Assembly: GCA_023228145.1 (NCBI GenBank)
Contig: JALOBU010000013.1
Location: 35,587-99,586, forward strand
Direction of reading: 5' to 3'
Source: Bacteroidales bacterium
Lineage (GTDB): Bacteria; Bacteroidota; Bacteroidia; Bacteroidales; CAIWKO01
Length of the DNA stretch: 64,000 bases
Under the pieces are notes generated by a model, which worked only from the letters and a program-made list of their open reading frames with translations, had not been told where the DNA came from and searched no databases. Made by a program: the position numbers and the translations under genes. This document shows, piece by piece, positions 26,224 to 34,492 of the stretch; within the stretch, counting starts at the first letter, position 1; every line of letters begins with the position of its first letter.

Positions 26224-27795
26224 ATGAAAAAAATTATTGTTTTGCTGGGAATATTGTTCCCGGCAGTTTATGCTTTTGCACAAAGCAATCTAAAGCCTGT
26301 TCAATTGAATGTATTTAAAAACGGAACTTATTTTATTGCTAAGGAAGGCGCTGTGGATGTGAAGAAAGGATATGCCATGCTTGAACTTCCGCAGAAACCC
26401 TTACTGGGAACTTACTGGATGAATACTACAAAAGACATTAAAATTACACGGGTTTGTTTTATTACCGACACCATTAAAAAGACAAAAACACCACAGAATT
26501 TTAAAGATATTTTCAAAGGCTCGGTGGGGAAAAAAGTACGTTTTACTTATTATGCCGGAAATGAAAAAAACCTCAGGGAAATAAACGGGACGCTTGTTGA
26601 ATATTATGAAGCATCAAACATAGCAAAAATCAGGCTTTCAGATAATAAGACCACTTATTTCCCGGTATCCTCACTTATAGAATTTACCCTTGATGATACT
26701 GGTGCCGGCTTGCTCACAGTTGATTCTCTGGTAAGGGTTGCCAAAGTATATTTTGATAAGAATGTTGCCAATACGGACCTCAGGTTGGTATATATGCAAA
26801 GCGGGATACAATGGATTCCTTCTTACAACATAAAAATAATGAACGAAAATGAGCTTCAGCTTGAAATGAAAGCTCTGGTGGAAAACTATGCGGAAGAAAT
26901 TACAGATGCCGAACTGACACTAACTGTCGGCAACCCACAGTTTTATTATGGCGCAGCTTTCGACCCGATATATAATAATTACCTGACATCGCTTTATGAT
27001 GTGAAACCAGCATCAGTACCCTATGCTCAGACACAAACATATTACACAAGTAATGTTTATGTTGCTGAAGAAAGAACTGCGGACTGGGCTGACAACCAAT
27101 ACTACGACTATTCCACTGAAGGCGAAAAAACCAATGACCTTTATATGTATAAACTCGGGAAAGTCAATCTGCCGAAAGAAAGTAAAACAAGTTTTCAGGT
27201 ATTTGCGGCCAAAATACCTTATAAAGATGTTTATGAGGTTACTATAGGGGATGTGGCTCAATATTCACAATACAGCTATATCAGCAACGACCCCGAAAAA
27301 AGATTTGATGTATTTCATTCCTTGCTTATAACCAACAATACCAATCACCCGTTTACGACGGCTCCCGTTTTTGTGCAGAATGAAGCTTTTCAGCCGCTGG
27401 CACAAGACCGCATTAAATATACACCCAAAGGAGCCAACGCATCGGTACAACTTGCCAAAGCAGGCGATATTGTTGTTAAAAACAAAGAAGATGAAGTTAA
27501 AAAAGAAGAGAATGTTAAGAAAATAGGTAAGACATATTATAATAAAGTTACCATTAAAGGTACCATTTATGTGGAGAACCTTCAGGATAAAAAAATATTG
27601 CTTACCATAAAGAAAGACCTTGTTGCCAATGCATTAAGCGCCAGCCATGACGGGAAAATTGAAAAAAGCGGGCGTTACAGTGCACTGAATCCTTTCGTAA
27701 GCATAGACTGGGAAATACCTTTTAATGGAAAAGATAAAAAGAGCATCACTTATGAATATGAAGTTTATGCTCCTGCAGGCGGAACGAGCTACTGA
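26224..27795 (+). CDS. Secreted DUF4139-like protein
   Basis: This 523-residue protein starts with a signal peptide (MKKIIVLLGILFPAVYAFAQ). The middle section around residues 190-250 (VYMQSGIQWIPSYNIKIM, then EITDAELTLTVGNPQF) corresponds to the DUF4139 pattern of an alpha/beta-sandwich protein related to MuiA-type mucoidy inhibitors. The C-terminal part is another beta-sandwich (PFVSIDWEIPFNGKDKKSIT). The function of these proteins is not established; a periplasmic or outer-membrane location is likely. The gene is monocistronic with a strong bidirectional terminator 9 bases downstream. Upstream it diverges from the RsmI-like gene with a 56-base gap. Confidence 0.78.
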   Translation: MKKIIVLLGILFPAVYAFAQSNLKPVQLNVFKNGTYFIAKEGAVDVKKGYAMLELPQKPLLGTYWMNTTKDIKITRVCFITDTIKKTKTPQNFKDIFKGSVGKKVRFTYYAGNEKNLREINGTLVEYYEASNIAKIRLSDNKTTYFPVSSLIEFTLDDTGAGLLTVDSLVRVAKVYFDKNVANTDLRLVYMQSGIQWIPSYNIKIMNENELQLEMKALVENYAEEITDAELTLTVGNPQFYYGAAFDPIYNNYLTSLYDVKPASVPYAQTQTYYTSNVYVAEERTADWADNQYYDYSTEGEKTNDLYMYKLGKVNLPKESKTSFQVFAAKIPYKDVYEVTIGDVAQYSQYSYISNDPEKRFDVFHSLLITNNTNHPFTTAPVFVQNEAFQPLAQDRIKYTPKGANASVQLAKAGDIVVKNKEDEVKKEENVKKIGKTYYNKVTIKGTIYVENLQDKKILLTIKKDLVANALSASHDGKIEKSGRYSALNPFVSIDWEIPFNGKDKKSITYEYEVYAPAGGTSY

Positions 27796-27804
27796 TAATT
27801 ATTT

Positions 27805-27828
27805 AAAAAGCGGCATCAGCCGCTTTTT
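27805..27828. terminator. Bidirectional terminator
   Basis: AAAAAGCGGC (27805-27814) pairs perfectly with GCCGCTTTTT (27819-27828) across loop ATCA. A and T runs flank both sides, so it serves both the gene ending at 27795 (plus) and the one ending at 27846 (minus). Confidence 0.9.
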
Positions 27829-27845
27829 AAATTTCTTGATTTAAA

Positions 27846-28859
27846 TTATTTTATCGGATATAAAACCTCCGTTTCCCATTTGGTCATATCAGTTTCCTTT
27901 TCAGGGTCGGTGATGTATATTTCCATGGGAGGTCCGGCAGGAGTGAGGTTATGGTCTTTTATGTATTTTTCAATGGCAGTATATGTGTTATATACCGTTT
28001 CGTAAGCCCCTGTGTGCATAGCTCTGGCATATTTCTGTGCGGGAATTTCCTGAAATTTTACTCTTTCATTTCCTTCAACAGGGGCTTTAATGAATGTTCC
28101 TGCTTCCAGTACATTCCTGTCGGCTTTCTCATCCCATACAAGGTAACGTGCAAACGGAGGACTTGTGCATTCAATCTTATTCATACCTAAAAACTGGAAA
28201 ATCTCGCCAAACAGCTTGCCGATAATAACATCCACTTCGCTGCACTTTGACGAATCCATTATGTATATTGCGTATTGTTTTTCCATTTCTTTAATAGTTA
28301 TATCTGATGTTTTGAAAGTGTTCAATACTATTAGATATTCTTCGCTGACTTTTTTAAGGTTGTCAAGTCCGGTCTGAAAACTTTTGTGCAATATTCCTGT
28401 CATAAAAACTCCCATAAGCCTTCCAACAGGATAATTTAGCCCTTCAATGTCAATAGTCCAGGTTACCTTTGTGGAATCACCTTCTTCAGTAAAAAGCCAG
28501 TTACTGTATGATGTTCCTTGTCCTTCAAACTCTAGCTTTGTTTTGATATATTTATAAGGCTCTGTTTCCAGAATAGTCATCATGCCTTTGCCCTGCTTTT
28601 TGCTTTCCCATTTCATAATAGAACCCACTCCCTGTGCAGGACCTTCGTAAGTGATTTTCATGGCCGTATCACCTTCTTTAAATGGTGACCACTTATCCCA
28701 GCTTTTCATTTTAACCACCTGCTCATAAATAATTTTTGCAGGGGACTTAATGCTCGCAGAGTCTTCTATATGCTTTTTAGAGGGAAGAAATATGGCAACC
28801 ACCAGCAATATGATGATGAGCACCAGTAATGCGACGAATAATTTTTTAATAAATTTCAT
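27846..28859 (-). CDS. Membrane-anchored SRPBCC plus GyrI-like fusion
   Basis: This 337-residue protein has an N-terminal membrane anchor (LFVALLVLIIILLVVAIFLP). Residues about 35-180 are an SRPBCC (polyketide-cyclase/START-like) domain: KIIYEQVVKMKSWDKWSPF, then YSNWLFTEEGDSTKVTWTID. Residues about 200-337 resemble the GyrI-like effector-binding domain of AraC/SOUL proteins (PPFARYLVWDEKADRNVLEAGTFI, YARAMHTGAYETVYNTY). Both folds bind small hydrophobic ligands, so a ligand carrier or sensor is plausible but unproved. It may share a promoter region with the C1 peptidase upstream: the gap is 36 bases on the same strand. Confidence 0.85.
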   Translation of the reverse strand: MKFIKKLFVALLVLIIILLVVAIFLPSKKHIEDSASIKSPAKIIYEQVVKMKSWDKWSPFKEGDTAMKITYEGPAQGVGSIMKWESKKQGKGMMTILETEPYKYIKTKLEFEGQGTSYSNWLFTEEGDSTKVTWTIDIEGLNYPVGRLMGVFMTGILHKSFQTGLDNLKKVSEEYLIVLNTFKTSDITIKEMEKQYAIYIMDSSKCSEVDVIIGKLFGEIFQFLGMNKIECTSPPFARYLVWDEKADRNVLEAGTFIKAPVEGNERVKFQEIPAQKYARAMHTGAYETVYNTYTAIEKYIKDHNLTPAGPPMEIYITDPEKETDMTKWETEVLYPIK

Positions 28860-28895
28860 AATTTGTAATTTTTAAATTAATTTGTAATTTGAGAT

Positions 28896-30137
28896 TTATT
28901 TAAACTTCGGCAGGTAATCTTTCATCATATCCTTATGTATCATAAAATCCATTATCTTAAGTTTTACATAATCTTCGTGGAAGAAATAGAACCCGAAGCT
29001 TTTGCTTTGTTTGCCGACATTTCGTGAACCGGAGCCGGAATCTTTAACAAGGTACCAATCCTTGCCGTCTTTTTCAAGATACCCGACTATGTGTAATCCA
29101 TGGTCATCGGTGGTAGTTTGATTGCTGAAACGGAACTGCCGCGCACTTTCGTCAATATATTCCGAAGGAATATCAAATGTAGGTATCATAGCCACCTGTG
29201 CAAAGGATTCAAAGCCTGCTTCGGAGACATCGCCGCCAATGGCTATGGTGTAACCTTTACGGATAGCGTTTTTTATCACCTGCATGTAATCGTCGAGCGG
29301 AAGATTGTAATAATCGGCGCTATGCCACCAGTTGTCGGGAACTTTATATTCAACCTTAGTAAAATATGGTTTTTCCATTAATGAAGTAACATCAATGTAA
29401 TCATCAGGATTGAGTTTTAAGATGTTTTTAAGGTATTCCTGCGGTGTCATTTCTTTGCCATTTATAGTAACTTTTGCCGGTGGTATGCCCATATAGGAAT
29501 TCATGATGCTTTTAATGGTATTGATTGCGAGCTCTTCATTCCATGCATTGGAGGTTTTAAGTGATTTCAGGCAACTTTCCATTTCCTCGAACATCTTGCT
29601 GTGGTTGTGGTATGTTTGTCCCGGAAGCATCCCGTTATAGGCTTCTAAGGGAACCACTCCATAGATTTTCCACATACGCGTTACGGCGTTGGCTTCTGAA
29701 CCTTCTGCAAATGCTGATGCGCCGCGGGTTTTAATAAAATATTTTGCTTTTTCAACGTATTCCCAATATACGGTGTACATTTCCGAAAGTTTAATTTTTT
29801 GGCCTGTCTGCCTGAAAATTTCAGATTCAAGGAAGGAAGTTGAGGAGAAACACCAGCAAGTTCCTGTGTTTCCCTGCGAAACAGGTTCGTTATACCAGTA
29901 TTTTTTATACAAATCAATATCCGTAGGCAGGTTTATGCCGCTGAAATCCATCTTAAAACGGCGTTCTGTTTTTGGTTGTTCGCTTTTATTATTAAATTCC
30001 TCTATCCCTTTCAGGATATAATTTTGATAATAACCGGGCTGGTATTCCTTAAAAATTACCTTGTCCTTACGCGGGGACTGAGCTGTTACTATAGAAACAG
30101 CAAGAACTGATATTATCAATAAAATTGTCTTCTTCAT
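28896..30137 (-). CDS. Secreted C1B (bleomycin hydrolase-like) cysteine peptidase
   Basis: The 413-residue protein has a signal peptide (MKKTILLIISVLAVSIVTAQ). The papain-type core is visible: SQGNTGTCWCFSSTSFLESE with Gln88 and the nucleophile Cys94, and DDHGLHIVGYLEKDGKDWYLV with catalytic His349. Position 366 is Asp in LVKDSGSG where classical members have Asn in LVKNSWG; related Bacteroidota proteins also show this change, so activity may be altered. The arrangement follows aminopeptidase C/bleomycin hydrolase, but the protein is exported, implying a role in peptide breakdown in the periplasm or outside. It lies directly upstream of the SRPBCC fusion gene. Confidence 0.88.
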   Translation of the reverse strand: MKKTILLIISVLAVSIVTAQSPRKDKVIFKEYQPGYYQNYILKGIEEFNNKSEQPKTERRFKMDFSGINLPTDIDLYKKYWYNEPVSQGNTGTCWCFSSTSFLESEIFRQTGQKIKLSEMYTVYWEYVEKAKYFIKTRGASAFAEGSEANAVTRMWKIYGVVPLEAYNGMLPGQTYHNHSKMFEEMESCLKSLKTSNAWNEELAINTIKSIMNSYMGIPPAKVTINGKEMTPQEYLKNILKLNPDDYIDVTSLMEKPYFTKVEYKVPDNWWHSADYYNLPLDDYMQVIKNAIRKGYTIAIGGDVSEAGFESFAQVAMIPTFDIPSEYIDESARQFRFSNQTTTDDHGLHIVGYLEKDGKDWYLVKDSGSGSRNVGKQSKSFGFYFFHEDYVKLKIMDFMIHKDMMKDYLPKFK

Positions 30138-30169
30138 AGGTTCAAATTTTTTTTAGTTATTAATGAAAG

Positions 30170-30177
30170 CAAATTTA
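30170..30177 (-). promoter_or_regulatory. -7 element of the C1 peptidase gene
   Basis: The minus strand reads TAAATTTG, an exact TAnnTTTG. It lies 32 bases upstream of the ATG at 30137. A TTG on that strand occurs 17 bases upstream of the box, slightly short of ideal. Confidence 0.6.
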
Positions 30178-30310
30178 CGAAATACATCAACTCACAACTA
30201 AATATTTTTATTTATGCATTTGAATAATTGAATTATAATAATAATTAAATAATTACGTTACTTTCTCAGTAATAATTTTATTTTTTATTTATAAACTTAA
30301 ATCATCTAGT

Positions 30311-31222
30311 ATGAAAAAAATTTTTGTATTACCTATCTTACTTCTTGCATTAAATATTTACGGGCAAAATGTTAACAGCGATACCAACACCAATCTGGTG
30401 AATAAGAAATGCAAACTTGCAGTATCATCAATTTACCTGGAAAACACCAGGATGATTATTTCTCAAAGCCTTGGAGATTTATTTGATTTTGATAAGTTTT
30501 CCTTTGCAGATAACAATATTCAAACAAGTAAGCATGACATGGGAGGGAGCAGCAGTTTCATGAATGTAACGCAAATTAACCTGGGGGCTGGGTTTTCACC
30601 CTATTGTAAAAAAATTGGCGATTACAACCGGAAAATGGAAATACGTTTTGGCTTTAACTTTGAAAGGGGCGACTGGGCAGCAGGAACAAAATCAATATCT
30701 GTTGTCAGTGCAGGAGATAATTTTATTTCACCTAGTGGAGTAATTAATTCCGATACCATCGATTTGACACAAATTCATAATTATTACACGATGAATGTTA
30801 TCGGTATTGACATATCCTTTCTGGCACGTTCCAATCAGGAGAAAACGGTGAGTTTGTTTGCGGGTGCAGGCCTCAACGCAGGATTCTCAATTACTTCCCG
30901 TTATTTGACGATTACAAAAAACACCATTGACGTCATCTATTCCATGGATGGGTATGAAATAAATGGGAATGATTTCAATTATTTCAATCACGCAGAACAA
31001 ACCGACAGAAACAGTAGCAATTCTGTAAAAAGCGTTTTAGTCAGGTTGTATGTCCCCTTTGGTGTTGATTTCCGTCTTTCGAAGAAGCATAAGGTATTTA
31101 ATAAATTTCACCTCTACCTAAAAGGGCAACTGGGAGCCGATTATCAACAGCTCGTTGACGGAAGCGATAATTTTTTCAGACCTTCTGTGGGTATGGGTAT
31201 GGGGTTGAAATACAGATTTTAA
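30311..31222 (+). CDS. Putative outer-membrane beta-barrel protein
   Basis: The 303-residue protein has a signal peptide (MKKIFVLPILLLALNIYGQ) and alternating amphipathic strands with aromatic ends. It finishes GMGMGLKYRF, a C-terminal Phe, as expected for a barrel recognised by BamA. About 12 strands could fit. The family is not recognised. The segment VSLFAGAGLNAGFSITSRYLT resembles OmpA-like or porin strands. It is monocistronic: the upstream gene diverges and PorQ converges. A 7-bp hairpin follows its stop at 31224-31241 without a T run and is a weak terminator at best. Confidence 0.72.
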   Translation: MKKIFVLPILLLALNIYGQNVNSDTNTNLVNKKCKLAVSSIYLENTRMIISQSLGDLFDFDKFSFADNNIQTSKHDMGGSSSFMNVTQINLGAGFSPYCKKIGDYNRKMEIRFGFNFERGDWAAGTKSISVVSAGDNFISPSGVINSDTIDLTQIHNYYTMNVIGIDISFLARSNQEKTVSLFAGAGLNAGFSITSRYLTITKNTIDVIYSMDGYEINGNDFNYFNHAEQTDRNSSNSVKSVLVRLYVPFGVDFRLSKKHKVFNKFHLYLKGQLGADYQQLVDGSDNFFRPSVGMGMGLKYRF

Positions 31223-31280
31223 CCTGATACCAAAGTATCAGTGGCCATCCTTTTTAGATGTTATAAATTTTTGAGGAAGT

Positions 31281-32351
31281 TTATTTGTTATTTACTTCCG
31301 GCTTTGTAACTTTTTTTGAAAACCATTCGCTGATATTGGTTGTTACCGTAAAAGTATTTGGTGCTGCAGCGAGATGGTATTTCGACCAGCAGTAGCTGAT
31401 GTGAAATTTGTAAACATGTATGCCGCATCCAATGGAGAAACCAACAATGCCCTTTTTAAATTCGGTGCGCAATTCGGCACGCCTTTGATAATTGTAACCC
31501 AAGCTGATATAAAATCTTTTATGAGGATAAAACTCCAGTCCTAAAACAAAATGCCTCATCAGTTTGTCGGCAAAGACATCGAATTTCGACCTGGTAATTG
31601 TATCTCCCGAAACAGGGTCAACATTGGAAGATAAGGGATTGGTATATGTCAGATCAAATTTTTCCAGATGATTGTAAACGATGGAATACCTCAAAGGTAA
31701 TTTGTTAAAGCGTTGCGACAAACCTATCTGTATTTCAAAGGGCAGGGGGTCAATAGAGCCTTTGATATAAGGCTTAAGCTGCCTGCCGATGTTTTTAAAT
31801 ATTACGCTGGCCATGAAGCCACTTTTTTCATGGAAATAAGAGCCGGCAACGTCCACAGCCATGCCAAAGGAGTTAAATTTTTCAAGGTGTGAATAAATAA
31901 ATTTCAGGTTTGCTCCCAACAGGAAGTGTTTGTCAAGCTTTCGTCCCCATCCTATATTCAGGGCATATTCCCCGCCGCTGAAATTCCCATAGGTAAGTCC
32001 TGTTTCATCTGCTTCCAGAAAACGGCCATAGTTGATAAACTGCAGGGAAGAGGCAAAACTTCCGGCTTTTTTAAAAGTTTTAGAATAAGCCACCATGCCG
32101 TAATTCACATCCCCAAAATAATCAACAAAATTCAGCGACAATTGATTGTTGATATTCTCACCAATTACCGAAGGGTTGGCAATAGCCAGATTAATGTCGC
32201 CATCGCCGGCAGCCAGAAAATTTGTCCCAAGAGCCGCTATGCGGGCAGAAGCCGGCAGATTAAGAAACTCATAAGTATTGTTGCCCCCGGTTTGCGAAAA
32301 TAAATTTCCGGAGATAAGCAAGGCTGAAAAAAGCAGTGTGAGTTTTTTCAA
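31281..32351 (-). CDS. porQ: Type IX secretion system protein PorQ
   Basis: This 356-residue outer-membrane barrel has a signal peptide (MKKLTLLFSALLISGNLFSQ), then the PorQ-typical TYEFLNLPASARIAALGTNF. Many barrel strands follow (GMAVDVAGSYFHEKSGFMASVIFKNIGRQ). PorQ is part of the T9SS attachment complex (PorU, PorV, PorQ, PorZ) that removes the C-terminal sorting domain and couples cargo to the surface lipid. Six T9SS cargo proteins are encoded in this window, so the system is clearly in use. The other por genes are not here. A CAAAGATA box, TATCTTTG on the minus strand, lies 22 bases upstream. Confidence 0.88.
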   Translation of the reverse strand: MKKLTLLFSALLISGNLFSQTGGNNTYEFLNLPASARIAALGTNFLAAGDGDINLAIANPSVIGENINNQLSLNFVDYFGDVNYGMVAYSKTFKKAGSFASSLQFINYGRFLEADETGLTYGNFSGGEYALNIGWGRKLDKHFLLGANLKFIYSHLEKFNSFGMAVDVAGSYFHEKSGFMASVIFKNIGRQLKPYIKGSIDPLPFEIQIGLSQRFNKLPLRYSIVYNHLEKFDLTYTNPLSSNVDPVSGDTITRSKFDVFADKLMRHFVLGLEFYPHKRFYISLGYNYQRRAELRTEFKKGIVGFSIGCGIHVYKFHISYCWSKYHLAAAPNTFTVTTNISEWFSKKVTKPEVNNK

Positions 32352-32372
32352 GGGGCTGGTTTATATTGCAGG

Positions 32373-32380
32373 CAAAGATA
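32373..32380 (-). promoter_or_regulatory. -7 element of porQ
   Basis: TATCTTTG on the minus strand fits TAnnTTTG. It ends 21 bases before the porQ ATG at 32351, so the leader is short. Confidence 0.6.
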
Positions 32381-32436
32381 AATTTTTCTTTACAACTATT
32401 GCTTTTGAAAACGTGAGATTATTAAAAATATTGTGT

Positions 32437-32444
32437 TAATTTTG
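32437..32444 (+). promoter_or_regulatory. -7 element of ribD, very close to the ATG
   Basis: TAATTTTG at 32437-32444 is an exact TAnnTTTG, and the ATG of ribD begins at 32450, only 5 bases later. If this box is used, the ribD transcript would be nearly leaderless. No well-spaced -33 TTG is seen. Confidence 0.45.
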
Positions 32445-32449
32445 GGCTC

Positions 32450-33496
32450 ATGCAAGTGGATGAATTGTTTATGAAACGCTGCCTTGAGCTGGCAGGGAAT
32501 GGTATGGGAAATGTAGCTCCCAACCCTATGGTCGGTTGCGTGATTGTTCATAACGGCCTTATTATCGGGGAAGGCTACCATGCTGTTTTTGGCGGTACTC
32601 ATGCCGAAGTGAATGCTGTTAATTCAGTCAGAAATACTGAATTACTACCTTTCAGTACTTTATATGTGAACCTGGAACCCTGCAGCCACTTTGGGAAAAC
32701 GCCACCCTGTGCCGACTTCATCCTTGAGAAAGGTATTCGCCGTGTGGTAATTGGCACTGCTGACCCCTCTGAAAAAGTAGAAGGCAGGGGAATTGAAAAG
32801 ATGAAAAGCGTAGGAGTGGAAATAAAACTCGGGGTATTGGATGAAGAATGCAGGGAATTGAACAAACGTTTTTTTACTTTTCACACGAAAAAACGCCCGT
32901 ATGTTATATTGAAATGGGCTCAAACGCTTGACGGGTACATTGACAAAGACAGAAAAACCCTTGCACCGAAAATTAACTGGATAACGGATAAAAACACCCG
33001 CATGCTGGTGCACCGCTGGCGTTCGGAAGAACAGGCAATACTTACGGGCACAAAAACCGTATTGCTTGACAATCCGCAACTGACTGTCCGTGAATGGAGC
33101 GGAAATAATCCTTTACGGCTTGTTATAGATGAGAATCTTCTAGTAAATAAAAACTCTAAAGTTCTTGATAAAAGTGCTGATACAATAGTATTCAATTCTA
33201 AAAAAGACGAAATAATTGATAATGTGGAATGGCTTAAAATTGATTTTCACAACGAAATTATTACCCAGATTTTGTCAATTTTATTTAAAAGAGATATCCT
33301 TTCACTAATTGTTGAAGGCGGGAGAGAAACCCTGCAATCCTTCATTGACAATGGTTTTTGGGATGAAGCAAGGATATTTACGGGCAATTGTTTTTTCTTC
33401 GGCGGAGTCCGGGCTCCTGAGATAAAAGGAATACACCAAAATACCAGGAGTATTGGGGAGGATAAACTGAGTTTTATAAAAAACCAAGACATTTAA
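32450..33496 (+). CDS. ribD: Bifunctional riboflavin deaminase-reductase
   Basis: This 348-residue cytosolic enzyme carries the second and third steps of riboflavin synthesis. The N-terminal deaminase has the zinc motif HAEVNAV (His51, Glu53) with EPCSHFGKTPPC (Cys78, Cys87). The C-terminal NADPH reductase begins near residue 145 (RPYVILKWAQTLDGYID) and includes ILSLIVEGGRETLQSF. Length and order match RibD. The first Met is supported by MKRCLELAGNG at residue 8, as in homologues. The gene is divergent from porQ with 98 bases between. The region after it, to 33779, holds no gene I can support. Confidence 0.95.
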   Translation: MQVDELFMKRCLELAGNGMGNVAPNPMVGCVIVHNGLIIGEGYHAVFGGTHAEVNAVNSVRNTELLPFSTLYVNLEPCSHFGKTPPCADFILEKGIRRVVIGTADPSEKVEGRGIEKMKSVGVEIKLGVLDEECRELNKRFFTFHTKKRPYVILKWAQTLDGYIDKDRKTLAPKINWITDKNTRMLVHRWRSEEQAILTGTKTVLLDNPQLTVREWSGNNPLRLVIDENLLVNKNSKVLDKSADTIVFNSKKDEIIDNVEWLKIDFHNEIITQILSILFKRDILSLIVEGGRETLQSFIDNGFWDEARIFTGNCFFFGGVRAPEIKGIHQNTRSIGEDKLSFIKNQDI

Positions 33497-33779
33497 AATT
33501 TATTTTAATTGCTGTGAGATTAACTCCATATCTGTTGAAAATGGAATCATTGCTGTGCCCTTTGGTGCGCAGTTTGCCTGGTACAACTGGGAAGGGAATG
33601 AATATTTTATCAAAAGCAACGCTATTTTTAAGTCCTAAATGTAGAGTTGAAGATTTTGTGCGAAAAATAGGTGCCGCTTTCAAAAAAATCTATTAAATGC
33701 CTTGAAACTATGCATTGCAGTTTTTCTTATGTGATTTTCAACAAACCGGCACCTATTGGAGTCGTTCATGTTCTTCCAT

Positions 33780-34226
33780 CTACTTTTTTTCTCCCAGTTT
33801 GAAAGCAATAGGGAGTGTCATTTCCATATCAATTGCAGCACCATTTTTTTTGCCGGGAATCCAGACAGGCATGATAGACACCACTCGCAATGCCTCCTGG
33901 TCAAGGAGTTCATGAACTTTTTCAGCCACTTTAATATTGTTAAGTTGGCCGGATGTAGAAACAGTAAAGTTCACCATTACTTTGCCTTCTATACCATTTT
34001 TTCTGCATTTTTCGGGATATTGCACATTGTCAATAATGAATTTTGTCAGCGCTTTCTGTCCTCCGGGAAATTGCGGCATTTCAATGTCTTCTGTGTCGTT
34101 TTCAACAATTTCTTTGTTTTTAGTGCTGTTTTGGCATGAAATGGATGCAATGGCAAAGAATGAGGCGGCAATCAACACCAAGGCAGTTATTATGAACGGC
34201 CTGTGTTTTTTAATGTTTTTTTTCAT
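33780..34226 (-). CDS. Energy-transducer TonB-like protein
   Basis: I place the start at the inner ATG (34226; MKKNIKKHRPFIITALVLIA), giving 148 residues, because the longer frame to 34289 begins with a non-conserved, unlikely N-terminus. A single membrane segment is followed by a short linker and the TonB C-terminal domain: MPQFPGGQKALTKFIIDNVQYPE (the common Bacteroidota FPGG lead), GKVMVNFTVSTSGQLNNIKVAEKV, ALRVVSIMPVWIPGKKNG. This protein couples inner-membrane energy to outer-membrane receptors. Here it is short and lacks the Pro-rich spacer of full TonB, so it may instead be one of the small TonB-domain periplasmic proteins common in this phylum. Confidence 0.82.
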   Translation of the reverse strand: MKKNIKKHRPFIITALVLIAASFFAIASISCQNSTKNKEIVENDTEDIEMPQFPGGQKALTKFIIDNVQYPEKCRKNGIEGKVMVNFTVSTSGQLNNIKVAEKVHELLDQEALRVVSIMPVWIPGKKNGAAIDMEMTLPIAFKLGEKK

Positions 34227-34461
34227 ATTAAATGTTGTTTGGTTAATACAACTGCAATTTTCGGATTTATGCAAAACATATTTATGCATTTTAAGTTAAT
34301 GGCAGGCAATAAAAAGTTTAAGGTGTTTTTTAGGAAGAGAACGGCTATGAAATTCATTATGTCTATTATATTCACTTTAAACAAGGCTGTAATTTTGACT
34401 ACGCAACAAGCAAAATAAATGAAATTTTGACAGGAAATAATACTTTTTTATACTAAGGCAC

Positions 34462-34469
34462 TACTTTTG
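34462..34469 (+). promoter_or_regulatory. -7 element of clpB
   Basis: TACTTTTG matches TAnnTTTG and ends 23 bases before the first ATG of clpB (34493). A conventional -33 TTG is not well spaced, which could fit heat-shock or other sigma control, but the sequence does not prove it. Confidence 0.5.
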
Positions 34470-34492
34470 ACAGGGCCTGTATGTAGTTAAAA

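Noticed and set aside
33474..33696. Short opposing frames after ribD (33514-33696 plus, 33474-33683 minus)
   Set aside because: Neither has a promoter, start context or recognisable motif. The 280-base gap seems non-coding or decayed beyond recognition.
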